Counted from the first letter of the stretch, positions 33,606-46,039 are shown. The stretch is DNA of 64,000 nt from Labia minor (GCA_963082975.1 OY720348.1:22931146-22995145); one strand, 5' to 3'. A program made the numbers and translations. Notes: generated from the sequence alone by a model not told the origin.

Positions 33606-35040
33606 AATGGTAATACATTTGATTTATATTGTTAAATATAAATAAAGATAGAAAAGGGGAACACTGTGATTTAAGCAAACTTTTTGAATGATAAATACAA
33701 TTTTATGAAATATTTAATATAAATCCCAATAAAGTCAATTTTGCAAAAAAAAAAAAAATCACCGCAAATAAAAAAAAATTTTTTCTATATAATTATTATA
33801 TTATTATTTAATAATTCTATGAGAGATATTATAATAGCTTAATTTGAGTTGAATAAAAAGAAAAATTACTTGGAATAGGTAACCATGCAATCGATAATTA
33901 GAAACAAATATGAAAATAGAAATTTTAAGAATTACGAGTATTCAATTATTATTATTATTATTTAAAGAGTTAATCATTTTAATAATTTATAAACTACTAG
34001 TATATATATATATATATATAAAGGATATATGACTTAATTTAATATTATACTTAAATATCATTTACTTATATTTATTTAACTTCTCAATTGAATAATCATA
34101 TGAGACTACGAAATAAACCATTTTAAATAAAAGAAAAATAATTTTATTTTTTTTCAACTTATGTACTACTTACTATACATGTGAAACGAGCCATATTTTC
34201 ATTAAAATATTTATACGAGATTATTAAAAATGTATAAACTGATTCAAAGAAACCATAGCAGGACAAAAGAATATCTAATGCGATTCTACTAAATATCATT
34301 AAATACTTCTCATGAAACAATTAAAATGTTAATAGAATCACAATTCTATTTTCAAATCAATTTATTATAATACAAGTATATATTTTAATTATTCAATTAA
34401 TAATATAAGTTTTATAGTTTATTTAAAACTTTTTAAACATAAATTGCAGGTTTTAGATATAAAAAATAATGAATTGTGTTAAAAATACATTATAAATAAT
34501 TTTTTAGATATTTATTTAATTTCAAGGAGAGATCGAAAAATGAGGTTTTTTAATTATATATCTCTAAAATCATGGGGGAGGGTGTTGTTTTGAGAAAATA
34601 TTAAATTAATAATTTTTTTTTTTTTAAGATTTCAAAAAATACAAACATCAATAAAATTTAATATTTCTTATTCAATTATCTTCAGTTCTTAAGATATTGG
34701 AAAAAAATAGGTTCACTAATAGTCAATATCGGCCCTTCCATTTTTTACTTCAATTTCCGTAACTTTTTTTTTTTTTAATTAAGTTCAAAAGAGAGAGAAA
34801 ACACACTTTATATTTACATCCGGTATTTTATTTTTAATAGAGATCTGATTTATAATTATATTATTTGAAAATATTAGAAATAGAATAAAATGATTATATA
34901 ATAATATTTGGAGGTGAAGGTGAATTGGTTTCAATTTAAATGGCTATTTTCGTCGAATTAATGCAAAAGAATTTGGATAAATTTTACTTGGAAGCCTTTA
35001 AAGTATTTTCTTTTGATTTACATATATATGGGATTTTAGC
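33606..35040. other. AT-rich spacer
   Basis: Homopolymer and TA runs; no gene or repeat recognised. Confidence 0.5.
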
Positions 35041-35483
35041 AATGAAGTAAAATTGGTAACGTTGCTAGTTTCTTGCCTACCAGTCACGTCACTAGTAGGC
35101 GAGCAATGAGTAGTGTATGATTGTGAAAACTGATTTGTTCCTGGAAAAAAATTTGGGTTTTTTTTCGAATTTCAAGGCATGTTCACTAATCTGTTGTTTA
35201 ATTAGATCTAAATTAATATTAGTCCTAGGTATTGAAAAAATTCATTTCCTCCCCCTTATCTCAACAACGTTCCATTGCTACCATTCTGCGAATTGCCTAC
35301 CAAATAACCGGTTGTTTTTCTCCTATTGCGAGGAGGAAAGCAGATCATTCTAGCAAGAAGTAGGTTCTCTTCCTCCTTTGGAGTGTTTCGCCAAGGGTGA
35401 AGTGAAGAAAAACTATCAGTCCACAAGTTTTGCAGTCCCCAAGATTAAGGAGTGAACTCAGGTCGTACGAATTCATTCCTTAG
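35041..35483. other. Unique mixed-composition segment
   Basis: Holds an imperfect hairpin (CTTGCCTAC at 35071 pairing with GTAGGCGAG ending at 35102) and 35230-35480 is GC-balanced. It appears to continue after the hAT insertion at 36170-36260, where one frame stays open (LPSERFNVLPGDFLLNML). The protein is not recognised. It could be host exon or an unidentified repeat. Confidence 0.3.
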
Positions 35484-36168
35484 CAGTGGCGTACCTAGAA
35501 CTTTTGCCGCCCAGGGCGATCTCCAGTTTGCCGCCCTTTCTATTATAAGTCAATCAAATAGTGGTTTTTATAAATTAATACACATAAATAAATTATTAAG
35601 TTATTTAATCAATATTAATTAATACACAAAGTAAATTTTTTTACACATATTTGTATGCACTCGTAAACATATTTATATAATATTTACTCTTCTAGCTTTC
35701 ATACTAGAAAAATCGTGTATAATGCTCTCAAAATTTATAATATTTGTAATTTCTTGTTCTATTGACAATATTGCAAGATTTTGTTGTCTTAATTGACTCA
35801 TTGTAGAACGAAGATAATTTTGCCGAATAAAATCTTAAAGATGCGTTTACGAATTCAACGAATTTTAATGAATACAATAAAATAAAATTATTATCTTGTT
35901 CTTGGAATTAGAATTCAAAATTTACACTAAAATGCATTTATATACAGCGAGGAATAATATTCGAAATCATATAACTGATCATAATTTTTATAAATCAAAT
36001 AGTGAACTTATAATAATCATAATAATCATTTATTATTCAAGAAAGAAAAAAAATAAATATGAAATGAATAAGTTGCTTTTTACAACTATAACTAAATATA
36101 AAAAATGCCGCCCCAAGATAAGTGCCGCCCGGTGCGGACCGCACCCCCCCCCCTTAGGTACGCCACTT
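35484..36168 (-). mobile_element. hAT deletion derivative (ZMYM1-like), copy 1
   Basis: Ends CAGTGGCGTACCTAGAAC and the reverse of CTTAGGTACGCCACT. On the minus strand 35685-35815 reads MSQLRQQNLAILSIEQEI then INFESIIHDFSS, the conserved C terminus of hAT transposases of the ZMYM1/TTF-type group. Most of the transposase is gone. No clear target duplication, but the second copy at 50449 has a perfect one. Confidence 0.8.
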
Positions 36169-36259
36169 AGGAAAGACCATGTGACGCCAAAACCTTCCAA
36201 GGCTCAACGCTGCCATCAGAGAGATTCAATGTCCTGCCGGGAGACTTCCTTCTAAATAT

Positions 36260-36609
36260 GCTCTGGGGGACTATTCAATTTAATAATTTACGTTTAAAGC
36301 ATTTTTTAGTTTATATCTTTTTTACTATATCTTTTCTTTTCTTTTTTTTTTCTAATTCTATCTATTTAATTAAAATTAGCCATTTTTAATAATTTTTACA
36401 TCTCTACACTTATAATATAATTATTTACAGTGAAAAGGATTAGATGCAGAATTTTTGTTCTTACTTACAGGTGAATTGACGTAAGTTACATAATATATAT
36501 TATTAATTACTTATATAATAGTATACCTTAATGAAAAATTAGATAAAGTATTAATAACATTTCTAATTTTATCTTTATTTAAATTTAAAATATTTAATAA
36601 AATATATTT

Positions 36610-36643
<34 letters not shown>

Positions 36644-37303
36644 CATTTATTTCTTCTAAATATTAAAATTTTATGATCCCTTAGTTTATTAATTATTTAA
36701 ATATAATATTTTCTTCGCGTGCTACCCTTACGTTTTTATATATTCTTATAAATAGTAAATTATTATTCTCTCTCTCTCTCTCCCTTTGGTAATTTAAATA
36801 GTATTATCTAAAGAAATATTGAAAGAACACTTTTGAATTTTGTTTGACATATCTTTTAAATTTGACTTTAAAATTTAGGGTCATTGAAAGTATACATTTT
36901 TTTAACTATTGAATATGATTATATTATCAAATTTTCAAATCAATTTTTATTAATTATTTAAAAATAAACTTTAAATCAACGAATTATCATTTATGAAAAT
37001 TTTTCAAACCCTTAAATATTTTTCATAGAGAATATAAAAATCGAAACTTAATCATTTTCAAAGAAAAAGGATCATGTTAATCATGTTAAATAAAAATAAA
37101 ATTGAATTTTTAATCAGAAAAATCAGTGAAAATAAATATATCAACCGGGAATCTATTTATTATCTTAGATTTTACAAGATATTGCTTAAAAAGTTTTATG
37201 ATGAAAATTAATAAACAATTATTTTTGAAAATGAAATTATAAATTTTTTTTTTTAATTTTTCAAAAGATAAAATCTATAAAATAAGGAAAAATACTAATA
37301 TAA
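36260..37303. other. AT-rich spacer
   Basis: Contains TA and CT microsatellites (36614-36641; 36768-36783). No gene. Confidence 0.5.
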
Positions 37304-38181
37304 TAGGTCAAATATCTCCCTTCCGCCTTTTTCGCGGCTATGTACAAAGCGCTACAGAGCTCGTATCTGGTAATACTATACATCATTTGAAAGGTCTTGA
37401 CATAACCTACAAAACGACGCTATGGATGATTAGTTTGGATATTGCGTTCAACAGTTATAGACGAGTAAACATGGAGTTCACTAAAGCCGAAATTCGCGTT
37501 ATTTTAAAGTTTCCCTTCGTTAAAGGCAAATCCGCTAGAGAAACGTTGCGTGAGATTGTTTTGGGGGATGATATTCTATCACTTAGAAACGCGGAGGAAT
37601 GGTTTCGACGATTCAGAGCCGGTGAAAACGACACCATGGTTTTCCTGTATGTTTGGTGGGATTGGAAGGGAATCATCCACTATGAGCTGCTCCCATATGG
37701 CCAGACGCTTAATTCTACCATCTACTGCGAACAACTGGACCGCTTGAAGCAGGCGATCGACCAGAAGCGTCCAGAATTGGCCAACAGGAAGGGTGTAGTG
37801 TTCCACGAGGACAACGCCAGACCGCACACTTCGTTGATGACTCGTCAGAAGCTACGGGAGCTCGGATGGGAGGATTTATCACATCCACCATATAGCCTGG
37901 ACATAGCGCCAAGTAATTACCATCTGTTCCTGTCCATGGCGAACGCCCTTGGTGGTGTAAAGTTAGACTCAAAAAAGGCTTGTGAAAAGTGGCTGTCCGA
38001 GTTCTTCGCAAATAAGGAAGGGGGTTTCTACGAGGGGGGTATTATGAAGTTGCCGTCTAGATGGAAACAGATTATCGAACAAAACGGCGCATATTTGAAC
38101 TAAATCCGATCACTGTAACACTTTTTATAAAGCATTGAATAAAGAGCAAAAAAGCGGAAGGGAGATATTTGACAACCTAAT
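37304..38181 (+). mobile_element. mariner with internal deletion
   Basis: Left end GGTCAAATATCTCCCTTCCG and right end CGGAAGGGAGATATTTGACA followed by ACCTAA(TA) form the inverted repeats; the left end has lost a few outermost bases. Length is about 880 bp against roughly 1.3 kb for a complete mariner. Confidence 0.85.
37387..38103 (+). pseudogene. mariner transposase with in-frame internal deletion
   Basis: An uninterrupted 238-codon frame; the natural start is probably Met29 at 37471 (MEFTKAEIRVILKF). The first helix-turn-helix remains, ending at WFRRFRAGENDTM, and is joined directly to VFLYVWWDWKGIIHYELLPY in the catalytic domain. The missing piece should hold the second DNA-binding motif, the linker and the first catalytic Asp. 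The second Asp is present in FHEDNARPHTS (residue 142). Thirty-five residues on, where DD34D mariners have the third Asp, the sequence is APSNYHLF, with Asn177. It should therefore be unable to cut DNA, though it may fold in part. Confidence 0.9.
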
Positions 38182-38286
38182 ATAAGTATTTATAATAATA
38201 TACTAAATAATTTTGACTCAATTCTTACATAAAACTGCTAAAAGTATTTAAAGAAATAAAAATTATTTGAAAATCAAATAAACAAA

Positions 38287-38353
38287 TCTGGAGTGTCTCC
38301 ACACCAGCGTCTCGCAAATTTTAATTGGATGAATTAACATATATTTTATTTAA
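38287..38353 (+). mobile_element. Hairpin repeat S, 5' fragment
   Basis: CTGGAGTGTCTCCACACCAG followed by the S consensus for about 65 bases; then repeat D starts. Confidence 0.75.
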
Positions 38354-38810
38354 ATAAAACTCTGAAATGCTTATTTTTTTATATTTAATAATAGACAATT
38401 AAAAGTTATTTGAAATTAAACTTAGATCATGTCCACTATTTTAAATGTATTGAGAGTTCCAAATTTATTATGTGGTCAAAAAAAGGCCCGAATATCGTGA
38501 TAATGTGCATTATAAATTTCAGGTTATTTGACTGTTAAGGTATTGGCCATAAGAAACGAAAATTATAAACATTGATTTTTAGATAACATTTCACTAAAAC
38601 CTCAGCCCATATTGTTTTACAATCCCCGTATTCACCTAATTTAGTTCCATTCGATTTCTTACTCAAAAAGCTCACTTTTATGTCACCGTTTCTATTCGGT
38701 GGGATAGGTAAAAGTCGAAATAACCAAAGTAATAGAATAATTATATAAATAAATAAACTTATTCTCTTACATTAATCTTTTTCGAATTTAAATTATTTAA
38801 AATTAATTAA

Positions 38811-40105
38811 GGTAAGTTTGGTGAATTAGGCATCCAGAAGTCTTAATATTATTTTAAACTTGGCACAAATATTTTGCATTTATTGGTGATTTTCTTGTTA
38901 TGACAGCTAAGTAATCTGTTGGAACCCCTAAGCAAACAAATCAAGGCAATTGACGTTTATGTGATACACATCCATTAACGGTCATCACACTAGTTAGGTG
39001 GGTACTTTTAAACCTAAATTATTTTCTCAATCAGTTGTTTTTTTATTTAAATTTCGATTTATTATCACTTTATTGTTTAAAAACTAATGATTCTAAACAT
39101 TTTTATATCTTATACACTTTCCGTTTGAATTTCAGAAAGGGGCTCGCACTTATCCCGGATTTTTGACCTGGTGTGGTAAGTTCATCGTTTAAGCTTGGGT
39201 AAGTGCGCGCCTCTCTCCACGCACTTGCTCCAAAAAAAATGAGTTTTCATATAAGCTTAATAATAAATACTTATTTATATGTCTGCACACATACATAAAC
39301 ATTTTATCTTGTACTTGATCACACCATTGGAAGGAGAATACAATTGTCAGTCGGTCAGAAAAATTGTCGGCGAGTATATCATATTCAAAAATAAGGATTT
39401 GTTTTTCCCAGGAAAAACATCTGAGATTGATGGCAATGAAGTCACAATCTCCTGTATGGAAAGCTTTGGTCGTCTTTGGAAATGGCTAGACAGACCAAAT
39501 GTACTGAAATATCGAGGTATCGAACTAATCGTAAGGTGTAGTACAGTGCCAGAAATGGACTTCTTACACAATTAATAATAGCTACAGCCAATCTTATAAG
39601 CTTAATCTTAATATTTATACTACCATTTAATGTTTGAATACAATAAAAAAAGAAAAACAAGTCTATCTTTTATAATTTCTATGTTTGATCAAACTACGTT
39701 GTAAATGTAAAGCATATATGATCATCCACTGTCCTTTAAAAAGTTATTTTCAAACCTATCCGTGTACCTATCTTAAAAATTTTTAGAGAATATTTTTCAG
39801 GATAGAATGCTGATTCAACACATTTACTTCACTCGTAAAAACAGAATAGTTTATTGGGGAAATGAGACAAACTCGCACTTACCCCACTTTGCCGGGTAAG
39901 TGCATGCCATGCAAACCTCTCTCAAAAATGTTCAACTAATCGTTTTTTTTATTCATACTTTCATATTTTTATTTCTCGATCCATGAATAACAATAGCATA
40001 AATATTTGCTATAAAAGTTTCGAATCCACATAATTAATATTTACAGCTACAGCGTCTCTCAAAAATGTTATTTAAAAAATGGGCGCGCACTTCACCGAAC
40101 TTACC
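38811..40105 (+). mobile_element. 1.3-kb DNA element flanked by TTAA
   Basis: Inverted ends GGTAAGTTTGGTGAA (left) and TTCACCGAACTTACC (right) are bounded by TTAA at 38807-38810 and 40106-40109. The empty site in repeat D copy 1 (19780-19788) has a single TTAA, proving that this is the target duplication. TTAA duplications are known for piggyBac and Kolobok; the ends do not match a family I can name. The element carries internal copies of GGGTAAGTGCG in both orientations and a short ORF. Confidence 0.9.
39279..39575 (+). CDS. Short ORF with transposon-type C-terminal domain
   Basis: A 98-codon frame inside the TTAA element. Its middle reads VGEYIIFKNKDLFFPGKTSE then GNEVTISCMESFGRLWKWLD and STVPEMD. 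The pattern (V/I)G.Y..F....FPG...EI....V.V..M...G.LWKW.DR....VPE(M/L)(D/E) recurs in the element at 48361-49560. From memory, such a domain lies near the C terminus of various invertebrate transposon-encoded proteins; I cannot name it. No catalytic core is visible, so this is probably a remnant of a longer transposase-type protein. Use of this Met as start is uncertain. Confidence 0.55.
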   Translation: MSAHIHKHFILYLITPLEGEYNCQSVRKIVGEYIIFKNKDLFFPGKTSEIDGNEVTISCMESFGRLWKWLDRPNVLKYRGIELIVRCSTVPEMDFLHN

Positions 40106-40404
40106 TTAATAAAAATCATGGTGTAGTAAAAAAATATATAAATTCGAAATAATTAAAATAAAACTAATGAGTAATTTCTTTTTAATCTCAATTGAATGAA
40201 AAACATCCCTATATTATTAAAAATCTTTTAGCAAGCGTTATTTACTATGTACCAATGAATAAATTAACGATGAAAAGCTGTTAAAGTGGGAGAGAATGGT
40301 TCGACTTCAAAAAGAATAAAGGATTTAGGTGATTTAAAAAGCGATGGTTAATACTACTATATAGATAGGTAGATTAATTATTTATTTATATAAATGTTAT
40401 AAAA

Positions 40405-40970
40405 AATCTGGAGTGTCTCCACTCGACTATCTCGCAAATTTGAATTGGGTTAATTAACATATATTATATTTAAATTAAATTTAATTAATTATAAATTATG
40501 AATTAAAATTAATAAATAATATTTATTAAGCCAGAGTGTATTTGGCACCACGTCACGTGCTGACGCGTGATTTGCAGTGTTAAAAAATTAATTCCAGTAC
40601 TATCAGCGATTCAATCAAGCTGAAATTCTATATATATAGCAGTTTTATACAATTTTTAATCAGGTGAAAAACTATCAAATATATATCTTTATTTTTACGG
40701 TCAGTTTAGAGGAAAAAAATCAAAACGTAGTAGGTAAAGTCCCATTTCCGGTTGAGCTACATTTCTCAAAAGTTGATAGAAAACTACGAATTTTGAATAA
40801 TTCCTGTGTACCAAATTTCATTATTCTAGCTCAAGCCGTGTTTAGGTAATCTTGTCTACATACACACACACACATACATACACATTTTTAATCAATCTTA
40901 GTGAAAATGACTCAGGGACCTTCAAAGCATATAAAAACAACAAAATCTCGACATCGAACATTTATCTATC
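40405..40970 (+). mobile_element. Hairpin repeat S, nearly full copy
   Basis: CTGGAGTGTCTCCACTCGAC through to AAAATCTCGACATCGAACAT; the final hairpin end is missing, replaced by a TATC repeat. It is inserted where repeat D copy 1 reads on uninterrupted. Confidence 0.8.
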
Positions 40971-42235
40971 TATCTATTCAGTAAGTCATTGCAAAATCTC
41001 TTAAATATCTTATTTAAAAGAAATTATTTTCTCTCATATAGAACTAAAATTAATTATTAAAATTTAATTAATGAATTAATATTTGATCAAACTATATTAT
41101 CATCAATTGTCATCCACTACAATTGATTCGAGCTTGAATGAATGAATAAAAAGTATTTTTTTTTTAAATATTGTCCTAGATCGAATCGAGAACTAATCAG
41201 TTGGTAGACAAAGGACGTGACGAGCGAACAACATAAAGGAGAGGGTCGTGGAAGAGAAATGGGATTCGGATGGTGGTCCTCTGTGTATAGAATGTTGAAG
41301 AATTGTAGTTTTTGAAGAATAGCAGATCAGAAATTTTTTTAAAATTATAATATTTTGAGTATCTTTTTTATTATTTTTTTTTTTTTAGATTTATTGCGTT
41401 TTGTCTCATTTCACTGTATATTTTGTTTTCAATCATTCAAAACTATGGGCAGAAAACACAAGTGATGTAAATTTAAATATTTTCTTCACCAAAATCCCAC
41501 CAATTTGATTGAATGATTGTGCTTGTTTTTTACTTTTTTTTTTATTTCTCCTAACAAATATTGATAATTATTCTTTATTCATTGAAACCGATTCCACTGG
41601 GTGAAACAATAATTAAAAGAATATCCCTTTCAATGAAAAACAGTACTGCAGTAAAAAATAAAATGGGAACAATTAACTTCGATAATTAGTCATTGTCCTC
41701 TATCATTTTAAAATGATTGGTTTAATTGTATGTTTTGTTATTATTTTTTGGGGGGTGGATCATCACTTTATTTTCCTCCATCCACAATTCAATAATTACT
41801 ATTTTCTCCCACGTTGCAATAAGCTTTATAATCTACACATTATAATGATTAACAAATATATGATAATAATAATAAAAATATATTTCATGAATTCTTCAAT
41901 GAATTCAGTGATGTATTGGTAAAATAAGAAGTAAGGGAACGTTCATAGTGGGAGCAAAACAAAGTCCTATTTTCAGCAAACTATTTTTTCTTATTCTTAC
42001 TATACAAAATATTAACGAACACAAAAAAGAAATTCTAACAGTAGATTTAAGTGGGAGTTGTCGCTGGACATGAAAAAGTACTGGAACGCGTTCCGGTTCT
42101 GAAAAAAGGTAAAGGAACGTCGTTCCCCCGTGTTCCCCTCCCAATACACCACTGAATGTATCCATCAAGATGGACTTTAATTCAAATACTACCCTCTCTA
42201 AGAACCTCAATAACATGCAAAGAAATGTATAGTAT
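40971..42235. other. Spacer with one mixed patch
   Basis: 41170-41330 is GC-balanced and follows ATATTGTCCTAG, a conceivable acceptor, but shows no defensible frame. The rest is AT-rich. Confidence 0.35.
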
Positions 42236-42262
42236 AGGGCAGGTCAATAAGTCCAAACCTTT
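42236..42262. mobile_element. Solo mariner M2 end
   Basis: AGGGCAGGTCAATAAGTCC without the rest of an element; 330 bases left of a fuller M2 copy. Confidence 0.6.
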
Positions 42263-42590
42263 GGTTTTCGTAGGAATTTTTTTTAATGACTAGTAACAGA
42301 TTATTATAACTTATATTTTTATTAGAACCCACCCAGGCGCCTATAAACTTATTTATTCAATCATAATTGTGGTTCTTGGATAGTAAAGAATTTTAGTACA
42401 TTTTTTAATTTAACAGAAATAAGATAATATTTTTAAAAATCGATCCATCTTTTGAATCATATTAAAGTTATTTATTTTCAATGTTTGTTTTATTTGTTAT
42501 AAATCTTAATTAATTTATTTTTTATTTGAGTGAGACGAGACATTAATTCAAGTCTTTGAGTTGGTCTTCGTATCTAATCTGCTAGATATA

Positions 42591-43123
42591 AGAGGGTAGG
42601 TCAATAAGTCTGTGACTTTTTGAATTTCTCGCCTCTTAAATTAAATTTAAATTTACTTTTCCTGTCGGCAGGCAACTATCATCTGATTCCTGTCGAAATT
42701 TGAACCAGATGGGTCTGTTAGTTTTTGTTTGAAATTCATTAATAGCAGACTACCTCGCCGAGGTAACCTCGGATAGGGGAAGAAAAGTGAATTTTTTTAT
42801 GAAAATTCATGAATTGGGATATGAATTGCTCCCTCATCCGCGCTATTCTCTGGATTTAGCCACGAGTGACTATTTCATTTTTCTAAACCTGAAGAAATGG
42901 CTAGGCGGAAAGAGATTTGACTCCAACGATGAAATCATCTCACAAACAAATACCTATTTAGATGACTTCGAGAAATTTTATTTTTTAGAAGGGATAAAAA
43001 AATTGTAGAAACGTTGGACGCAGTGTATAGAGCTCAAAGGAGATTACGTTGAAAAATAAAATAATTTTTTTATCAAAAAACCAGTTTCATTCAAAAAGTC
43101 ACGGACTTATTGACCCGCCCTCG
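42591..43123 (+). mobile_element. mariner M2, internally deleted copy c
   Basis: Inverted ends AGGTCAATAAGTCTGTGAC and GTCACGGACTTATTGACCCG with flanking TA; 533 bp. The plus strand reads MKIHELGYELLPHPRYSLDL, ATSDYFIFLNLKKWLGGKRF, EIISQTNTYL and, after a stop, KRWTQCIELKGDYVEK. This holds the third catalytic Asp region and the C terminus of a DD34D transposase; everything N-terminal is deleted. Confidence 0.88.
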
Positions 43124-44440
43124 TAAATTATTATATTATATTATATTACAAAAATATATATTTCAAATTCTTGACCTTTATAATTTGTGAATATGAATAA
43201 AACTATTTTTTAATTTTCTAAATACTTGGCCAAATATAATTTTATATTCCTCTTGAAGCTTTTTCCTCCTTTATTCATACATAATTAATTAAATAATAAA
43301 ATTCTTCTTAAATAATTTATTGATGAAAATGTACATTTATTTTATTTTAACTTTTCATTCCAAATTGGTTATAATTATTTTTTAATTTATATTAAAAATA
43401 TTTTAACACATTAAAAATATAATACTAGATATCAAATATTATGAATAAAATCATATTTTATCAAATATTTTTACATCTTGTAATGAAAATAAACAGGGAT
43501 AAAAGGAAAATTGAAGAAAAAGTGGGAGGGGGAAGTGGAATGTGAATGGACCTCTTATGAGATTTAATTTCGTTCAAGAGCCTAGCCAGGCAACCATCTC
43601 TGGAAATGTAAATTCGACTTCTTGTTGGTGTTGTTTTTCGAGAGGCTGGTTTGCCGGTCACTGTTCTCAAGGGTCCAATAAATACAAAAATGAAATCTTT
43701 CACGCCCAATAGAAATCTAATATCTAATTGAAAAAAAAAAAATATTATAACATTGTTGTGTGATTTTTTTTACATCTTTTAATTCTGAATTTGAGCTTTA
43801 AAGATAAACAAGTGTGGTAAATTCAATACAACATACAACTAAATAATTTACATCTCAGATTATTCGTAATAATTTTTGAAATATTTAATCGTGTGAAGTT
43901 AGTAAATTTAATTTACAAAAATATTATAATTATAAAATAATAAAATAAAATATGTATAAAAAATTCTAGAAATTATTAATTATCTAATATTTTATATATA
44001 TATATATATATATAAATATATATATATATATTTGGTTCCTTGGTTGCCAAGTTCCAAGGGCTTCTACACTTTCTATTTATCTATACTACAATAAAAATTG
44101 AAATTAATGAAATATTTTACATCCTGCTTTACTATAAAAATAATTAAATTAAAAATCTAATTTTAATTAATTGAATTCATTAAATATGTAAGTAATAATT
44201 TAATTTTACTATCTACACAGTTTATAATTTAAAATTTATTGTTCAATTGTATTTATTATTCAAAAATATGCAATTTGCGCATGCGCACCTTATCTCTTGT
44301 TTTTTTATATTTTAATGCCTAATCTTATTTTTTCCGCTTCGCCCTCTAACATGCCATGTCAACGAGCTCTTATGAGCGTCACCTTTATCATTTGAACAAT
44401 TCTTTATATTTTCTATTAATAATTAATTTGTCTTTTCCAG
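43124..44440. other. AT-rich spacer with one exon-like island
   Basis: 43535-43690 is GC-balanced and open on the minus strand (PLRTVTGKPASRKTTPTRSR, then IYISRDGCLARLLNEIKS). It might be an exon, but no homologue is recognised. The remainder is AT-rich. Confidence 0.3.
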
Positions 44441-44526
44441 TGCACTGGTGGGATATGAATTTCTTTGAAATGCCTTAAGGCAAAATTTATTCAAATTCCT
44501 TTACAATAATTCGAGGAAATTTCCAA
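44441..44526 (+). other. Candidate non-coding exon
   Basis: Bounded by a pyrimidine-rich acceptor (TTTGTCTTTTCCAG at 44427-44440) and a consensus donor (CCAA|GTAAGT at 44527). All three frames contain stops, so it would be a 5' untranslated or long non-coding exon. Confidence 0.4.
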
Positions 44527-45204
44527 GTAAGTTGCAATCAATTCTCTCTCAACTCCAAATATTATCTTATATTCATTTCCTATAATTTTGATTTTCAAAT
44601 AATACATTAAGAAAAATAAAGAATAAATATATATTTTCTACCAGGAGAATAAAATTAAAAATTGAACGATGAATAAATATTTCGCATAAAAAACAAAATA
44701 TGTATTATTTTAATATATCTTATAAATTTCAAATTAATTTACTCATACATATATATTTAATATGAAACAAAATATAATTTTTTTAGAAAATATATAAATA
44801 TATGTACCATATATGTAAGTATACGATATGTAACTGTTTGACAAGAGGTTAGCTATTAAATACATACAATTAATGTTTAACGCATAATAAATATTAAATA
44901 AATTATTTCTTGATCATTACAATTTAAATTCTCTATAATTAACAAAATATGTTTTTTAAATTTATTAAATGCATTAATTTTATTAATTTGTATATTCATT
45001 TCCATTTTAATACTATCAAAGAGTATTTGTTATAATTAGAAATATATTTGAATTTGAATTCTATTTCAATAATGAAATGGATATAATTTTAAAGTTAAAT
45101 ATAGAATTGTTTGATGTACTTATAATTCGAGAAAAAAATGAAATATGTTGTAGTTTATGATGCTGTGACATGAGAGAGACATTTATCTACAATTTATCTA
45201 ACTG

Positions 45205-45810
45205 TTTTTACTATCTCGTAAGAGATAGTATTGCGATCACGAAAATTTTCGATGTTGAGATTTTGATGTTTTTATACGTTTTGAAGGTTCCTGAATCATT
45301 TTCACAAAGGTTGAGAAAAATGTCTGTGTGTGTGTGTGTGTATGTATGTAGACAAGATTGCGCAAAAACGGTTTGAGCTAGAATGATGAAATTTGGTACA
45401 TGGACATTATTCGAAATTCATAGTTTTCTATCAACTTTTGAGAAATGTAGCTCATCCGGAAGAGGGTCATTACCTACAACGTTTTGATTTTTTTTCCTCT
45501 AAAGTGACCGTAAAAATAAAGATATATGTTTGATAATTTTTCACATGATTAATAATTGTATAAAACTGCTATATATAGAATTTCAGCTTGATTGAATCGC
45601 TGAAAGTACCAGAATTAATTTTTTAACACTGCAAATCTCACGCGCCAACATGTGGTGCCATCAACAAAGAGCCAAACATGCACTGGTTTAATAAATATTA
45701 TTTATTCATTTTAATTTATAATTTAATTAATTTAATTTAATTTAAATTAATATATGATATTTAATTCAATTCAAATTTGCGAGATAGTCTAGTGGAGACA
45801 CTCCAGCTAA
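45205..45810 (-). mobile_element. Hairpin repeat S, full-length
   Basis: Begins TTTTTACTATCTCGTAAGAG with the complete ACTATCTC-GTAA-GAGATAGT hairpin and ends GGAGACACTCCAGCTAA. Confidence 0.85.
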
Positions 45811-46039
45811 TTTCTTATTTCAATTTCAATCCATATGATATTTGATAAATTCAACCACATATACATTATCTTATAATAATAATAATATAATATATATATA
45901 GTATTTATAAACTTTCAATTATTTAATATATAAAAAAATGAATTAATATATATATATATATATAATTCATGATCCTATTGAATTGACGAATAGATAATAT
46001 ACGCAGTTTATTTTCTTATTCGTAATGTAACCTATTGGA

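Larger units (their letters stand above)
38353..40404 (+). repeat. Anonymous repeat D, copy 2, with TTAA element inside
   Basis: Matches 18452-20093. It lacks the LINE present in copy 1 and contains the insertion 38811-40105. S-repeat sequences abut it on both sides. Confidence 0.8.

Noticed and set aside
36170-36260. Open frame with LPGDFLLNML as a retroelement fragment
   Set aside because: Too short and no diagnostic motif; left as unassigned unique DNA.
39347-39660. Two minus-strand frames overlapping the TTAA-element ORF
   Set aside because: Shadows of the plus-strand frame, whose peptide has a paralogue at 48.8 kb.
41180-41240. A possible tRNA-like stretch (TCAGTTGGTAGA)
   Set aside because: The A-box-like motif has no B box at the right distance and no cloverleaf could be drawn.
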